From: Isoetes taiwanensis
Lineage: Eukaryota; Streptophyta; Lycopodiopsida; Isoetales; Isoetaceae
Assembly: GCA_021234155.1 (NCBI GenBank)
Contig: JAJEKV010000020.1
Span: 2,527,275-2,591,274, forward strand
Direction of reading: 5' to 3'
DNA: 64,000 nt
The position numbers and the translations under genes are program-made. Below, one piece after another: positions 22,037 to 33,266 of the stretch (positions within the stretch are counted from its first letter, which is position 1; each line of letters starts with the position of its first letter). Below the pieces are notes generated by a model, which worked only from the letters and a program-made list of their open reading frames with translations, did not search any database and had not been told where the DNA came from.

Positions 22037-22140
22037 TACTACCCGATTGAACAAAATGGAGTTGCAGAATGCATGAACCACACCCTAAAGGTCAAGCTCG
22101 TTGTCTTTTGATTCATGCCCTACTGCCCAAGTATATTCTA
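22037..22140 (+). pseudogene. Ty1/copia integrase relic
   Basis: YYPIEQNGVAECMNHTLK followed, after a one-base shift, by ARCLLIHALLPKY matches the end of the copia integrase core (consensus 'PQQNGVAER.NRT...ARc.L..A.LP..fW'). Surrounding DNA is too decayed to define the element. Confidence 0.75.
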
Positions 22141-23093
22141 GAAATCTAGAAATCTTTAACACTTGAGGTCATATACATACGAGATTGCCCTATTGATGTT
22201 GCCAAAAGAACTAGATGAAATGCTTTTGCAATGTGTCACATATTCCAAACACTGTATCTTGTATCTGCAAACAAATTTAATATATTGCTAGAGATAGTTT
22301 TATTACTACGATGTTCATATGAAAGAATGGATAATCAAACGCTGCAATTATTTTCCCATAATTAGGCATCAAGATATCAGTTTTCAAACATGTTTGATAG
22401 TTGATGTCTTATAGTTGTTTGTCTTTTCGGAATGGATTGCCTTTACTTGGACCATAGTGTTTAGGACAACCCTCTTACTATTTTCTTGTTTTTTGAGACC
22501 CTATTGTATGCTATGTTCAGGAGCTTCAATGGTTTCTTTGTTTATATACAGGTGCGTCGATTCTGCAGGGGCATTTTGCCTTAGTTGGTTCTATATTCCT
22601 GGCTTCATAATCCATGGTCCCATTAGTTCTGTTCATTACATCATATTGTAGTGAATGTAAACTTTTCTTTAACACCATAATAACACATGGTTTGGTCTGG
22701 ACATAGAGTGTCTAAATGATGGAAACAACAATTGTTTCCTAAACTTATACATAGAAAATTGAAGCATAAAAGTTGGGCATCTAGAGAATTATCACTGATA
22801 GAGGAATGGCGGTGTATTGCAAAAATATAGAGTGGAATTACCATTGCAAAGGGGGAATAGTATAATGATTATGGGGAGTTAGTGTACATCAAGTTCTTCG
22901 ATAGATTTATTTGTTTCTCGTAGCATAGCATAGTAGGTTTCCAACCCAAATAACTTAAAATGTCATTCAAAGGTATTCCAAAGTTTTCTTTCCTTTCTCG
23001 CAAAGCTTTTGAAAACATGGCCCTTGGTCTATAAATTTGTAACTTAGATGAGAAATATTGAAATAACCACGTTATAAAATAATGGAAATGACA
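22141..23093. other. no gene seen
   Basis: A/T-rich and possibly decayed copia DNA next to the integrase relic. No second copia motif was recognised. Confidence 0.4.
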
Positions 23094-23114
23094 ACATATA
23101 TGAATTTGCATCAT

Positions 23115-23453
23115 GGAGAATCCTTGGTGCTTTTTCCAATTGAACGTGGAATAAGGCAAGGTTGCCCTTTAGCTCCTTTTTTGTTTACTATAGTGGCAGA
23201 AGGACTTTCGCAACTATTGCATGAGGCTGAAAAGGATGGTTTGGTAAAGGGATTATTATTGGTGGAAGGTGACCAGGTTTTGGTTAATCAGTTTGCAGAC
23301 GATACCTTCTTGCTAGTGGATGGTGAAGAGAATAATGTGCAGATAATCAAAAAGCTTTTGGATATATTTTCAATTGCATCTGGTTGTCTCCTTAATTGGG
23401 CTAAGTGTAGTGCTTTATGGGTGGGGAAGGAAGCGCCCAAGATTTTTATATGA
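23115..23453 (+). pseudogene. L1-like reverse transcriptase fragment
   Basis: Reads PIERGIRQGCPLAPFLFTI, the fingers/palm motif, then VNQFADDTFLLVDGEE with catalytic FADD, then GCLLNWAKCSALWVG. These are standard plant L1 blocks. The frame breaks at about 23440 and continues as AKTKLLGVPFGLDID in another frame (to 23688). Confidence 0.9.
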
Positions 23454-24435
23454 GTATGCCTGGAAGGTGGTTGTACCTTCTGCAAAGACAAAGCTTCTAG
23501 GAGTCCCTTTTGGTCTAGATATTGACATGAATGAAGCATGGGATGAAATTATCTTAAATTTACAAAGGCATCTGATTTGGTGGAGAGGCTCAAAGTTATC
23601 CTTGGCAGGTAGAATTCAAGTAGCTAAGTCGATGATTGAACAATACCCATATTTATTTGGTTTCGGTTCTATTGGCTCCAACTTCTAAGTTTGCGAGAGA
23701 TAAAAAGATTGTAAGAGATTTTGTCCGGTGTCTTGATAAAGGAGGCAATTGTGAAGGTGGCGTGGAAGAAATGTATGTTGTTTAAACAACAAGGAGGACT
23801 TGGTATGTTGGATCTTTCTTTACTGGGGTAAGGTCTTAGCTTCTAAGCTATTGTTCGGTTTGTTGAAAGATGATTGTGCATCACCGTGTATGAAGTTACT
23901 TAAACAATCGGTGAAGAAGTGTATGGTTTTCATAAGCGAGGTGTGAGAATTGAGCTCCCTTGGGCATTGTTATATCCATTGAAAGCTTATTCACATGCCT
24001 CTCCAAGATGAAAGGCTTGCTTCGGGCACGGAAGGTAGTCCAGCAGGTGATTACATTTGATTGGGAAGCTTGTCTTCAAGCATCTTCCTTTTTGTGGTTG
24101 CCTTTGTATACTCATGGACAACTACACCCAGTTGTAGAATTTATGCATGCGCACTCCCAAGCAAGGTGGAGGAGAGCGGTGTATTATTTCTATTGAACAG
24201 GTGGTATTTTGGTATTGACATTGCTCCTTGGCAATGGTTTCGGGAGAAATATGGGTTGTTGGATAAAGATATCGAGATATGGGCTTATGTAGCAAGTGCT
24301 CTTCCTTTAATTAAGAAGGTTGGTGACCGTAGATGCCGGAACTTTATTCAAGGTATTAAAGAAGGCAAGAAGCTAGTAAGTTCATGCTACTGATTGCTTA
24401 CATCCTCAAGTACTTTATCACCTTCTAAAAATGGC

Positions 24436-24987
24436 ACTTACTGACTTTGCCTTCTCAATGGCAATCCATCCGGAACCTTGTTTGGTCTAAATATAATCCT
24501 CCAAAGGTAAATGTTTTACTTTGGCGGGTGATTCATCGCTCTTTGAGAGTTAATGAGATGGTTCATCGCTTTAAAGCCGGAGTAAGCCCACTTTGCCCAA
24601 TGTGTGAGGTGCATTGAAACATTGGAGCATTGTTTATATTTGTGTGCAGAAATGAGTAGTCTTAGGTCCTGGTTGCATTCTCTTTTTGGAGTATCTTTGG
24701 ATAGTCGGCACTTTCTTTTGGGTATTTATCCAAATCGATTGGGATTTGCTTCTAAAAGGATTGCATTTCACATGGCAAAGTCTTGGCTAATATGGAGTGT
24801 ATGGAAGCGAAGGCGAAGAAAGGTCTTTTATGATAAGCATATTTCTTCTCAGGTGGTACTTCAAGAAATTCGTAAGAAGTTGTATAATTGCTTTCAGATC
24901 TCCAATTGGTCTGATCGTATTAAATTTCCAATATGGAGTGATCATCTAAAAGTGATTGATGCTTCAGGGATATTTCTTACTTCTTGA
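24436..24987 (+). pseudogene. L1-like zf-RVT and C-terminus
   Basis: LVWSKYNPPKVNVLLWRVIH (about 24479-24538) is the RT zinc-binding region, followed by CPMCE and, after a one-base shift, ETLEHCLYLC, completing a C-C-H-C motif. The frame then runs WLIWSVWKRRRRKVFYD to the stop after SGIFLTS at 24985-24987. It is the 3' end of ORF2 of the 23113-25047 insertion. Confidence 0.85.
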
Positions 24988-25570
24988 AGTACTTTGTAAT
25001 CTTTTGAGTGTATAATATGAAGTAAAACACGTTCTTCAAAAAAAAAAACATATATGAATTTGCATCCCTTGAATTTATAAATCTTATTAACTTTTGAATT
25101 CGCTGGGCACTTTTTCTAGTATATAATAATAGACAGAATGACCTACAAAAGTCACGAGATCCAATGCATGATAGAGGACAATTCCTTTATGAGAATGGGT
25201 CAACTCTCCTTGATGGTGCTGTAGTTGAAAAAGGTGCCATGGTTGCAGCAACAACTCTCGTGACACAAAATATGTGCGCGCCCACTGGACAGGCATGTCT
25301 TTTCTCCTCCTTCTGCTACTTACTAACATAGGCTTTTTGTGGAAGCCTAACTTGGAATTATCTGCTGAATCTTTTTCTAGACCCATATCTCTCATATCTC
25401 CCAAGACATTCATGTATACAAAAAGGAATCACTTAGACATAGCGCACCACTTAGCCATAAAGTAAATGATACTTGCTCCAAAGTTCCCTTTTGGTGTTTA
25501 TTCAGCTAATGGAGCTAATGGTTCCATTCATCGAACCCTACCTTCTTGTCATTTACGACCAAAACTTCTA

Positions 25571-25790
25571 ACAAGCAAATTACATTAACATTTATTGATT
25601 CTCATATCAAACATTCCAAATGCCTACAATGCCAGATCACATATTACATCCTAGCTACCACGGTAGAGCCACCTCCTCCTAACAAGCAAACTAAGGTTAA
25701 CATTTATTGATCAAACATTCAAAATGCCTACAATGCCAGATAAAATATTACATGCCAGCTACCACGGTAGAGCCACCTCCTCATCATCAT
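25571..25790. repeat. tandem duplication, about 110-bp units
   Basis: Units 25571-25680 and 25681-25790 share AACATTTATTGAT, ATGCCTACAATGCCAGAT and GCTACCACGGTAGAGCCACC, then TCCTC. The unit spans the last codons and 3' flank of the F-box relic, so its coding tail was duplicated with it. Confidence 0.85.
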
Positions 25791-26464
25791 CGTCATCTTC
25801 AGAGTCATGTTCAAACAAATCTATATTAACACCATTTTTCTGCACCATACAGGAACCTATCCACCAGTGCATGCCAGGCATATAGATCCCTTTCCTCTTG
25901 AGGTACTGTCTTTTGTACTTTGAATCTCGATCCTTTCACCAATTTAGTATGCCTCACGACAATGTTTCCATTCTTGATTTTAGTCTCGTAGCCTGAAAAT
26001 GGCCTACCCGATATTAACATGGCAAATGCTGCAAAGAGTGTTACAAAATTAATCATTTGGCACAGAAAAACATGAACCATATAATTGTAAGCACAAAGAA
26101 ATTACCAAATATAATACAGCTGGTCAGTTTGTTGAGTTTGAATTCGGCCTAAGAACTCCACCTGGACTATACCTCCAATACAAAGGACAGGCCTAGGAAG
26201 CCTAAATGTTTGCAATGTATCCGACTGCCATACAAAAGCAGACAGCATCAACATGTTGGCCATCAATAAAAATATGTATGAGAAGTAGAGAGAAGTAACC
26301 TGCTCCATGAGAAATTTTGGCTGACACATACGTCCATAAATAGCCTTCCTTATTTTGTGCCTTGGGCTGTTTGGAATCTTCTTCCTGACTAGGATGAATT
26401 TCTTGACCTAATCTGATGCGAACAAACTTAGAAGAATATACAGGTTTGCCATATTGGAAAAAGG
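25759..26464 (-). pseudogene. F-box protein (At4g00755-like) 3' exons, frameshifted
   Basis: Exon 26300-26464 reads FFQYGKPVYSSKFVRIRLGQ and WTYVS, then QPKFLMEQ in a shifted frame. Exon 26106-26224 reads SDTLQTFRLPRPVLCIGGIV, then QVEFLGRIQTQQTDQLYYI. The last exon starts ICICHVNI and, after one extra G near 26002, continues GRPFSGYE. These match the conserved C-terminal region of plant F-box proteins like At4g00755 ('LPRP.lCIGGilQ.ELLGR.Q'). A further shift leads to an acidic tail EHDSEDDDDDEEVALPW and TAG at 25761-25759. The F-box itself is absent. SCF-type substrate-receptor role is known only for the family. Confidence 0.72.
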
Positions 26465-26955
26465 CTGCAAGAAATAAGAAATCAACAAATAAGACTATTT
26501 GTGTCAACATATGTACACTGACATGTCAAAGCACCAAGAGAACCTCTTTATTCTTTATTCTGTTGTGGATGTTGGTAAATCTTTCCCGTACTTAATTGTG
26601 CTGCAAAAGCCATCATATGAAGTTACACTTTCAGAAAACCATCGTTTTTCTAAAAACATTGTAGATTCTCTTACATATTCAGTCATTCAAGGTGCAGTTA
26701 ACAGTCATGCATGTCAAACTCAAACGTGGGCAGACTAAAGCATAGCTATGAGATTCTCATGTAATTCAGCAGTCTTCCATAACATATTCAGTCTTTTCTC
26801 GAACTTTACCCATTTTATGTTGATTATCCCCCAAACAAAAAGCTCCCCTAATAAAAGTGTGCCAAATGTATAAACAACATCCCCCAATTTCACCAGTATT
26901 TAGCATTGACAGAATCTAGACTCTACTTTTTTAAAGGATGAGTGCGAGACAATAC

Positions 26956-27091
26956 CATGTTGCACGATGCATATATTGCTTCCATGAGTCACTTCCTGCT
27001 TCTCGGCCTCCACCAGTTGCTTTCTCTCCACCAAATGCACCTCCGATTTTTGCGCCAGACATTGACAATGCCACAATCACTTCCACATGGC
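26956..27091 (-). pseudogene. ALDH7 (aldehyde dehydrogenase 7) exon relic
   Basis: One exon with acceptor TTTCAG and donor ATG/GTATTG. It reads [11 protein letters not shown], then after a small deletion/frameshift [29 protein letters not shown]. This is the highly conserved late segment of ALDH7 (antiquitin-type, ALDH7B4 in Arabidopsis; detoxifies aminoadipic semialdehyde). The catalytic-core exons and last exon are not found nearby. Confidence 0.85.
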
Positions 27092-27577
27092 CTGAAAGCA
27101 ATAATTGCATAGAATCAAGGAATTTCTTTTCCAATCTCCTGTTAACTTTTTCAAATAATTACCCAATCCATTTGAAAATGGTTTCATGACTGCGCGTGAA
27201 TATAGAACTGCTAGGTTCTTGAGGAACAGAGTTATTCAGCTGGATGGCTTCTTCTAGTGTCTGCTACAATATCATCTAAGCCATTCGGTTTTGATGAATT
27301 TCCCTGCAAAATAGCACATTTCACATCTATGAGGACCTGACAAATGATAGAAACATCTTTAAGGGCCACCAGCTAGAGTAAGGAAATTAGACCAGCTACA
27401 GCAAAAGAAATTAGAAATTTGAAAAGAAAAGAGAAGTGCATGGGCTTGGTGCACTACTCTGCCCATAATAAGATACTAACTCTGATTAAGCTTAACATAA
27501 GACATAATCTGTAGCATAGAGACAAAGATTTGGTTTAAAACATCCATCTCTCTTTGAGCTTAAACCTTTTTGTGAGA

Positions 27578-28399
27578 TTACCTTACAGAATTAAAGACGG
27601 TGCACCCTGCATCCAACAATTTACATTTTGCATACATATTAACCAATGCTGTGGCCACAAAGACATTTGTTTCTAGACCATCAGCAATTATGCAGGCATG
27701 AATATTTTTACCCCTCATAAGAGCTTGTGCTGGACATGCAGACAGAATGCTAACATAAGTTACCTTATCTGGTCTCTCCCCATGCTCATACATTTTCTGG
27801 AAATAATGCAAGGCTTCATCCCCACGTTCTTCTTGTGCACATCCCGTGATTATAGCAGTCCAAGTTACCACACTTGGCACAATGCCTTCCTGCTGCATTT
27901 GTTTGAACAATTCCAGGGCATGGTCAAGATGTTCTTGCCGCACATATCCGGATATTATTGAATTCCATGAAACCACATTTCTTCTCACACCCGACGTGTG
28001 CATTTGGTTGAAAAAAAAACAACGCTTCGTTCATCTGCCTAGCATGAATATAAACCGCAATCATAATATTCCAAGAGACCACATTTCTGTGGCGGAGATT
28101 GATAAACATCTTGAGAGCATCTTCCAAACATCCAGATCTGTGATACATGCCCAAAACTAAATTCGCCACATATCTATCCTGTCCGAGACCACTTTTCATA
28201 ACGTGGGCATGTGCCCTTTTGCAATCTGACAGGACCTTGATACGGAAGACCACTTATAAAGATCATGAATACAATTCTGAGCCAGACAATAATTTGGAAC
28301 GCCCTTTGTACAAGCAGCATGTGCTTCCTCCAATCCGCAATGACTGATACCACCTTTTCTGCTCAATTGCTTATCATCGACTCCATCATTTGCAGTCAC
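27578..28399 (-). pseudogene. PPR protein (PLS-type) relic, frameshifted
   Basis: Pentatricopeptide repeat proteins bind organellar RNA. Three frames in order give GLEEAHAACTKGVPNYCLAQ (about 28340-28280), AHAHVMKSGLGQDRYVANLV with NVVSWNIMIAVYIHARQMNE (28230-28030), and, after a shift in a poly-A/T tract near 28010-28019, NVVSWNSIISGYVRQEHLDH, GIVPSVVTWTAIITGCAQ, PDKVTYVSILSACPAQALM and TALVNMYAKC. P, L and S type repeats are recognisable. It ends at AATTCT/GTAAGG near 27583, possibly an exon end. No E/DYW domain is present. Confidence 0.88.
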
Positions 28400-29138
28400 A
28401 GGTCTAAATATATCACCTACATATAATTGCAGCCATCTCCTGCCACATTCATTTTATTCTATAACCAGCAGATGAGAGGAGGAAATTATTCAAAGTAGAA
28501 TGGCTTTTTGAGCAAGGTCATGAATCTGTATCTACACAATTTAGTAATGATTTTACAGAAGAGTAGCTTGCTATTTAGATATGCCAGCTGTTTATGGAAT
28601 TCAAGATAACATTGACTACAATGCAAACCAATCCTTTCAATATGCATACAACATGTTACAAAAGGACCTGTTACCTGAGAAGAGTGGTAGAGTTCTTCCT
28701 GTAAGACGACATCATTCGTTCTGGCATGTACAGATTGTGGAGATTGGACGTCAATTTCTACTCTATTTCCCCTGCAGCACCTAACAAACCCCATTATCGA
28801 TTATCCTCTTCACAACTTGATGTGCTATCGATTGGAACGAAACCAAATTCGTTTCCGTTTCAGGGCAAAAACTGGGTAGATGGGTAATACATCATCCAGC
28901 CCACTACAGTCTTTGGAAGTCCAAAAATGATCCGCTTTGACTCCAAGGGGCGGCACAGATTGTAGAATCCGGTTAGCCGGTTTCCAAATAGTTGCCCAAG
29001 AGCAGCCACGACCTGGCATTTACACTCTACAATGTTTTTAGCAGTCATTGGCATATTCCTGGCATATATTAGCATATACTCGGAATATGCCATAAACCCC
29101 ACATAAACAAGGGCTTGCCCCCCTAGGGGCAACAAAAA
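28400..29138. other. possible orphan exon and a palindrome
   Basis: On the minus strand, 28675-28771 is bounded by CTGCAG and CAG/GTAACA and is open in two frames (for example EIDVQSPQSVHARTNDVVLQ), but no family is recognised. At 29050-29059 and 29082-29091, GGCATATTCC and GGAATATGCC form a perfect 10-bp inverted repeat. Confidence 0.3.
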
Positions 29139-29310
29139 AACAGAGCAGTCCCTATTCTAGCTTGCAGATAAAAAAATCCCCTGTAATCTGTAGATTTGCA
29201 TTCTACCAGAAAACCCCTATTCAAGCTTGCAGATTATAAAACAAAGCAGTCCCTATTCACGCCTGCAGGTAAAAAAAAATGCCATGTAGATTTGCATTAC
29301 CAGAAAGCCC
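29139..29310. repeat. direct repeat, offset about 101 bp
   Basis: AACARAGCAGTCCCTATTC, then CTTGCAG/CCTGCAG, an A run, GTAGATTTGCATT and ACCAGAAA occur in the same order from 29139 and from 29240. Confidence 0.75.
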
Positions 29311-29620
29311 TTGAATGCTGTCTGGATTCTTTCATGTTAGTTTTTCTTTTCGATGAGGATAGACAGAGATTATGATGTTGAACGCTACTATTCATAATGG
29401 TGTCTGCCTCTGATGATATAAGTTTGTCTGCCTTTGCTTCTTCTTGCATTTGATAAAGAGGCTTGGGGTACTCTTGCTATCTTTTGAATGTGTACAGCCA
29501 AAGATTATGGTGTTCATAGCATAATATCCCGCACAGGCCCAGGCAGGCATCTTTAACCCTTCCACATTTAGGATAGATATCAAGAATATTACTATTGATA
29601 ATGATGTCTGGCTCATTTGT

Positions 29621-30074
29621 GGCTCAGGATAGTCTTACCCTGGATTGAGGGATCCCGGAGGTGTGATCCCGGAGGACGGCATCCCGGGAGGATGTGTGAT
29701 CCCGGAGGACGGGATCCCCCTTACTGCGCAGTAACTGCACAAAAAACTGAACCCTTATAGGGAAAATCAGGGAAGTTTTTGTGTGGCTTTTTCTTGCTCG
29801 ATTCTCCTCCAAATCGAGCGGTGCTTGTGCTAGGGTGGTCGGAATCAGTGGGAGGATAGGATCAGGTATCAGCAGAGGAGGAAGGAGGGCGAGCGCCGCA
29901 GCGATGGCGCTGCCCCAATCTTGCCAAAAAATGGCCTACGAACTGCGCAGTAGCCTTTAACTGTGCAGTTAACGGCAGGATCCTGTCCTCCGGGATCACA
30001 CGTCCTCCCGGGATGCCCTCCTCCGGGATCACACCTCCGGGATCCCTCAATCCAGGGTAAGACTATCCTGAGCC
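29621..30074. mobile_element. Mutator-like MITE with long GC-rich inverted ends
   Basis: The 454-bp element starts GGCTCAGGATAGTCTTACCC and ends with the complement. The ends match for about 95 bp with three or four mismatches. An exact 9-bp duplication CTCATTTGT (29612-29620, 30075-30083) fits Mutator-like elements. The ends contain internal repeats of GATCCCGGAGG and, further in, ACTGCGCAGT palindromes. No transposase, so it is non-autonomous. Confidence 0.9.
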
Positions 30075-30083
30075 CTCATTTGT

Positions 30084-31187
30084 CACTAGAAACTGAAGAA
30101 TTGTGTTTTGCCCTTGGATCTGGTTGTTAATCTATGACGATGGCATGGGTACTGCATGACGCTCTTATTAGTACTACCGCATTAACAACATATTACCAAA
30201 ATGTTTGAAATAGTTTCTATAGAGTCATTTTATAGCAATTATAGTATATAGAGTTACTGTGTAGTAAATTGTGACTGTAGCTTGCTCAAAACGGCTGATA
30301 TGTCAACAACACATAGTTTTAGAATTTATCTGAGTTCTACGTATTGTGACGGACCTCTGGAACTGAAGTGACTTATGCAGATTGACGATCTATTCCAGAG
30401 GCAGTTTTGGACCAGTAACTTCTTTCATAACTTTTGTATGTTTTAGTGGACAGCAAGCATTTGCATTGGAGGAAGTTTTGCATCGTATTCCGATGCAATT
30501 TATTAGCAGAGTAGTTAGTCGGATGATGAATAATTTACCAGTGAATGAAACGTCAATAATTTGTAACTTATGTATTCTTTAAGATTGTCAAATTGTGCAC
30601 GTTGGTGTAAAATAACTAGTGTGCAAATATAGATACAGAAAGAGCAAATGGGAAGCACGATCAATTGGCCTCACCTCACAGTGTCAATCTTGATCAATTG
30701 GCTGAGCTTTCCCGCGTTCCGACACTCCAATTGCCAGCCATCAATGTCAATGGGTATCTGCTTCATCTTCTCATCTTTGAGCCTTTAAATGCAAATAGAA
30801 CAGACTTAAGCCATCACTGCTTTTCTTGGAACAATTGCAAAATGCTGGCAAATAGGATATTTGACGATCTCTTTTGCTTATTGTTTTTGTAAATGTGGTC
30901 TGCTGCTCAATGGATCTTAATTTGAAGTGTGCAATTGGTGAATAGCCCATTCTGAACAAACTAATCTTCACTTATTTGGAAGCCGTTCTCTAGTAGAATT
31001 TTGGTAAGTTACCAGGGAATGTAAATGGCACCATGATGGGCTGCACTGGGTTTAGAATCAACAAACTTGTGGGAGATTGTTTGGACATTTCATTTATTTT
31101 TGAAATAGTTGTCCTTCATGTTTAGCATCTTAATATAGTGTAATTTTTTTCTCAAGTTCTGCGAGCCTTTGAAGAAGCAAAGCATAA
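30084..31187. other. no supported gene
   Basis: A/T-rich. A plus-strand stretch at about 30450-30560 (QQAFALEEVLHRIPMQFISR) looks protein-like after a possible CAG/TAG acceptor, but family and exon limits are unclear. Confidence 0.3.
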
Positions 31188-31392
31188 GATAAATATGCCT
31201 AGTCAAGTGTGTTTCAAGTTCCATACTACTTAATTTGGCATATCGTTTTGCTTCTCTTTCACCTAGGCAATCGTTGCAAATGCACAACATTGAAATGCCC
31301 ATGAGACTTGCTTGAGCATGAGGTAAATATGCCTAGTGAACTGTGTTTTAAGTTCCATACTACTTAATTTGGCATATCGTTTTGCTTCTCTG
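31188..31392. repeat. direct duplication, offset 134 bp
   Basis: About 70 bp around AAATATGCCTAGT and ACTACTTAATTTGGCATATC, then GTTTTGCTTCTCT occur at 31188-31259 and again at 31322-31392. Confidence 0.85.
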
Positions 31393-31538
31393 TTATTGAG
31401 GACCGTTAACTCCTCATATTGGCACAGTGAGATAAATATCAGAATATGGGAACATTATCTGCGAACTGACCATTTTCAGCACAATGATTAAATGACAACC
31501 AGTTTTACTTCAAAACTTTGCTACGTTGGTGCTATTTT

Positions 31539-31782
31539 TTATTTATTTATTTTTTTTGAAGGCAAGAAACTGTATTATATTTGAATGATGAAACATTTAT
31601 GTATATACAGTTGAGTATGGAACTACTACCACTTCTCTGATCCATGAATAGAAGTCCATACTCTGAGCCTAGTGCTCTTAGAATCCCTCTCAACATCTTC
31701 TCCATTGGATACTACAGGAGAGGAGGACTAAGTTTCTAGACTCTAATGATGCAACAAGGGCTAGCTACTGGGCAAGAGCGAT
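31539..31782 (-). mobile_element. LINE 3' fragment with 14-bp target duplication
   Basis: A 244-bp insert flanked by GTTGGTGCTATTTT (31525-31538, 31783-31796). On the minus strand it ends in TTCTTGCCTTC followed by an A/T-rich tail, resembling the 3' ends at 11534-11678 and 25047. A truncated retroposed copy. Confidence 0.75.
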
Positions 31783-32039
31783 GTTGGTGCTATTTTCAAA
31801 GGTGTGAGAATGGGCAGAAATATGAATTTAGCTTATTCACCATAGGGTAATACGATGAAGCCGATATTTTTACTTACTCTTGGCCCACATTCACTAGTTG
31901 CAGGCAACTATGTGAAGGCAAGCCCACCCTCAAGTACGCCTGTCACAGACTACAACAAACGTCGTCTACAGAGAACTCTTACCATAAAAAAGGGTACGTA
32001 TAATTAAAAAAAAAAAAAACCATTACACTCCACGCCGAT

Positions 32040-32121
32040 GATATAGGTAGAGCACCCATGCCTCAAGGTGCCTATATCATGGGCATTGCGTTCACGGTTA
32101 TACCTGGGTTCAACTCCCAGG
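32040..32121 (+). repeat. tRNA-like block, possible SINE head
   Basis: A perfect T-arm (stem 32104-32108 with 32116-32120, loop TTCAACT) and an A-box-like TAGGTAGAGCACC near 32045 are spaced as in a tRNA. No acceptor stem closes, so it is not a tRNA gene. A SINE head or tRNA pseudogene fits best. Confidence 0.4.
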
Positions 32122-32206
32122 GATGCTAACAAAATGCAAAAAAGCAATTAACACTCAAAAGAATATTATCGCACATATCCCAAGAAAAAAAAAACCAACA
32201 ACAAAG

Positions 32207-32382
32207 GCGCTGGCTCCGCCAGCGCTAAATTCTTGTGTATTAGATAATATTCTAGCCAGAGAGATTCCGGCCGGTAAAAATTCGAGGCGGCGCAGGAGCG
32301 GCGGAGCCACGAGTGCACTGCCGAGGCTGGCGGCTCCGTCGAGATATTTTTTCCGACCAGAATCTGACGGCCGGAAAATATC
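32207..32382. repeat. GC-rich palindromic patch
   Basis: GCGCTGGC/GCCAGCGC (32207-32225, 3-nt loop) and GATATTTTTTCCG/CGGAAAATATC (32343-32382) are hairpins. CCGGCCGG-type blocks are mirrored between about 32266-32288 and 32364-32384. The patch is far more GC-rich than its flanks and probably a transposon remnant. Confidence 0.5.
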
Positions 32383-33266
32383 AAAACGTAATACACTCCT
32401 GGGCGAATTACGTACAGAAAACATTTTCCAGGGGGACATTTTTTTCGCTGAACAGCGATGGTGGATGCGGGCTTTCTCTGCATTTGGGGGATGCAGATGC
32501 GGCTATGGCGAATGCATCTAGACCACCATGGAGGATAAACAGGCTTTATGACGAGAAACAGGTTTTTAATGGAGCAAAAACAGGCAAGCTATGCAGGCTA
32601 GGGTAGTCTCAGATTCATGTTGGCAAGGCTCTGGCTATGGCAAGCTTCGTATTGCTCCATCCATGTAAATGTTTTTCTGACAGTTCCGGTAAATGCTACT
32701 AGATGTTGTGATGCTAGAACTCTGTTTGCATCAAGCAAGGCTATATCTTCCTTCCGATTAATTTGGCCCAAAACTCTATTGCTTTTATTTAAAGCATGAC
32801 TATTGTAATTTGAAGCTTTACATTCTGTGATGTCAATTTCAAGGTTGAGTTCATTGTGGGTGAAATATCAAGATGCCAAAAAAGGATATAGTTTAGTAAA
32901 TGTGTTAAGTATAAGTTTATTTGTATAGGCCAAGTTAGGAACCTCGCAAATTTGCTCAGTAAAACTTTTGACTTTTGTGGTAAATGTAAGACATTCCTCG
33001 TTAATAAATTCCAGGTTAAGGCAAAAATACTCCCTATGTTCATGACTATATTTTCCTGCCTGGCAAACGTTGTCTACGGATTTATACCAATACATTTGCT
33101 TTTGTGCCAATCTTCTACCAACTTGGGCATAGGTTGTGCAACACACTCGAGCCTCTACGCATGGGGTGAACCATGTGTGAGAGAAGGATGTGTGCCCAAG
33201 CCCTGCAATTGTGATGTTCCAGTATATTATATGCCATGAATACGTATCTCATATTGCCACATCACA
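32383..33266. other. no gene seen
   Basis: Mixed-composition DNA without a credible coding frame, splice pair or terminal repeats. Confidence 0.4.

Larger units (their letters stand above)
23113..25047 (+). mobile_element. 5'-truncated L1-like LINE, exact ends
   Basis: The insertion is bracketed by ACATATATGAATTTGCATC at 23094-23112 and 25048-25066 (one more A matches within the tail), a target-primed duplication. It begins inside the reverse transcriptase, ends with GTTCTTC and a poly-A run (about 25038-25047), and is 1.9 kb long. Frame breaks show it is dead. The family differs from the (ATTCT)n LINEs and shares its 3' end with the fragments at 11534-11678 and 31539-31782. Confidence 0.92.

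Noticed and set aside
29621-30074. rho-independent style terminator or CRISPR-like repeats
   Set aside because: Regular GC-rich inverted words are explained by a MITE with long inverted ends and a 9-bp target duplication in a plant genome.
30665-30892. adenosylhomocysteinase fragment (LPAINVNG)
   Set aside because: Only a few residues resemble the family's 'PAINVND' motif; the flanks do not match.
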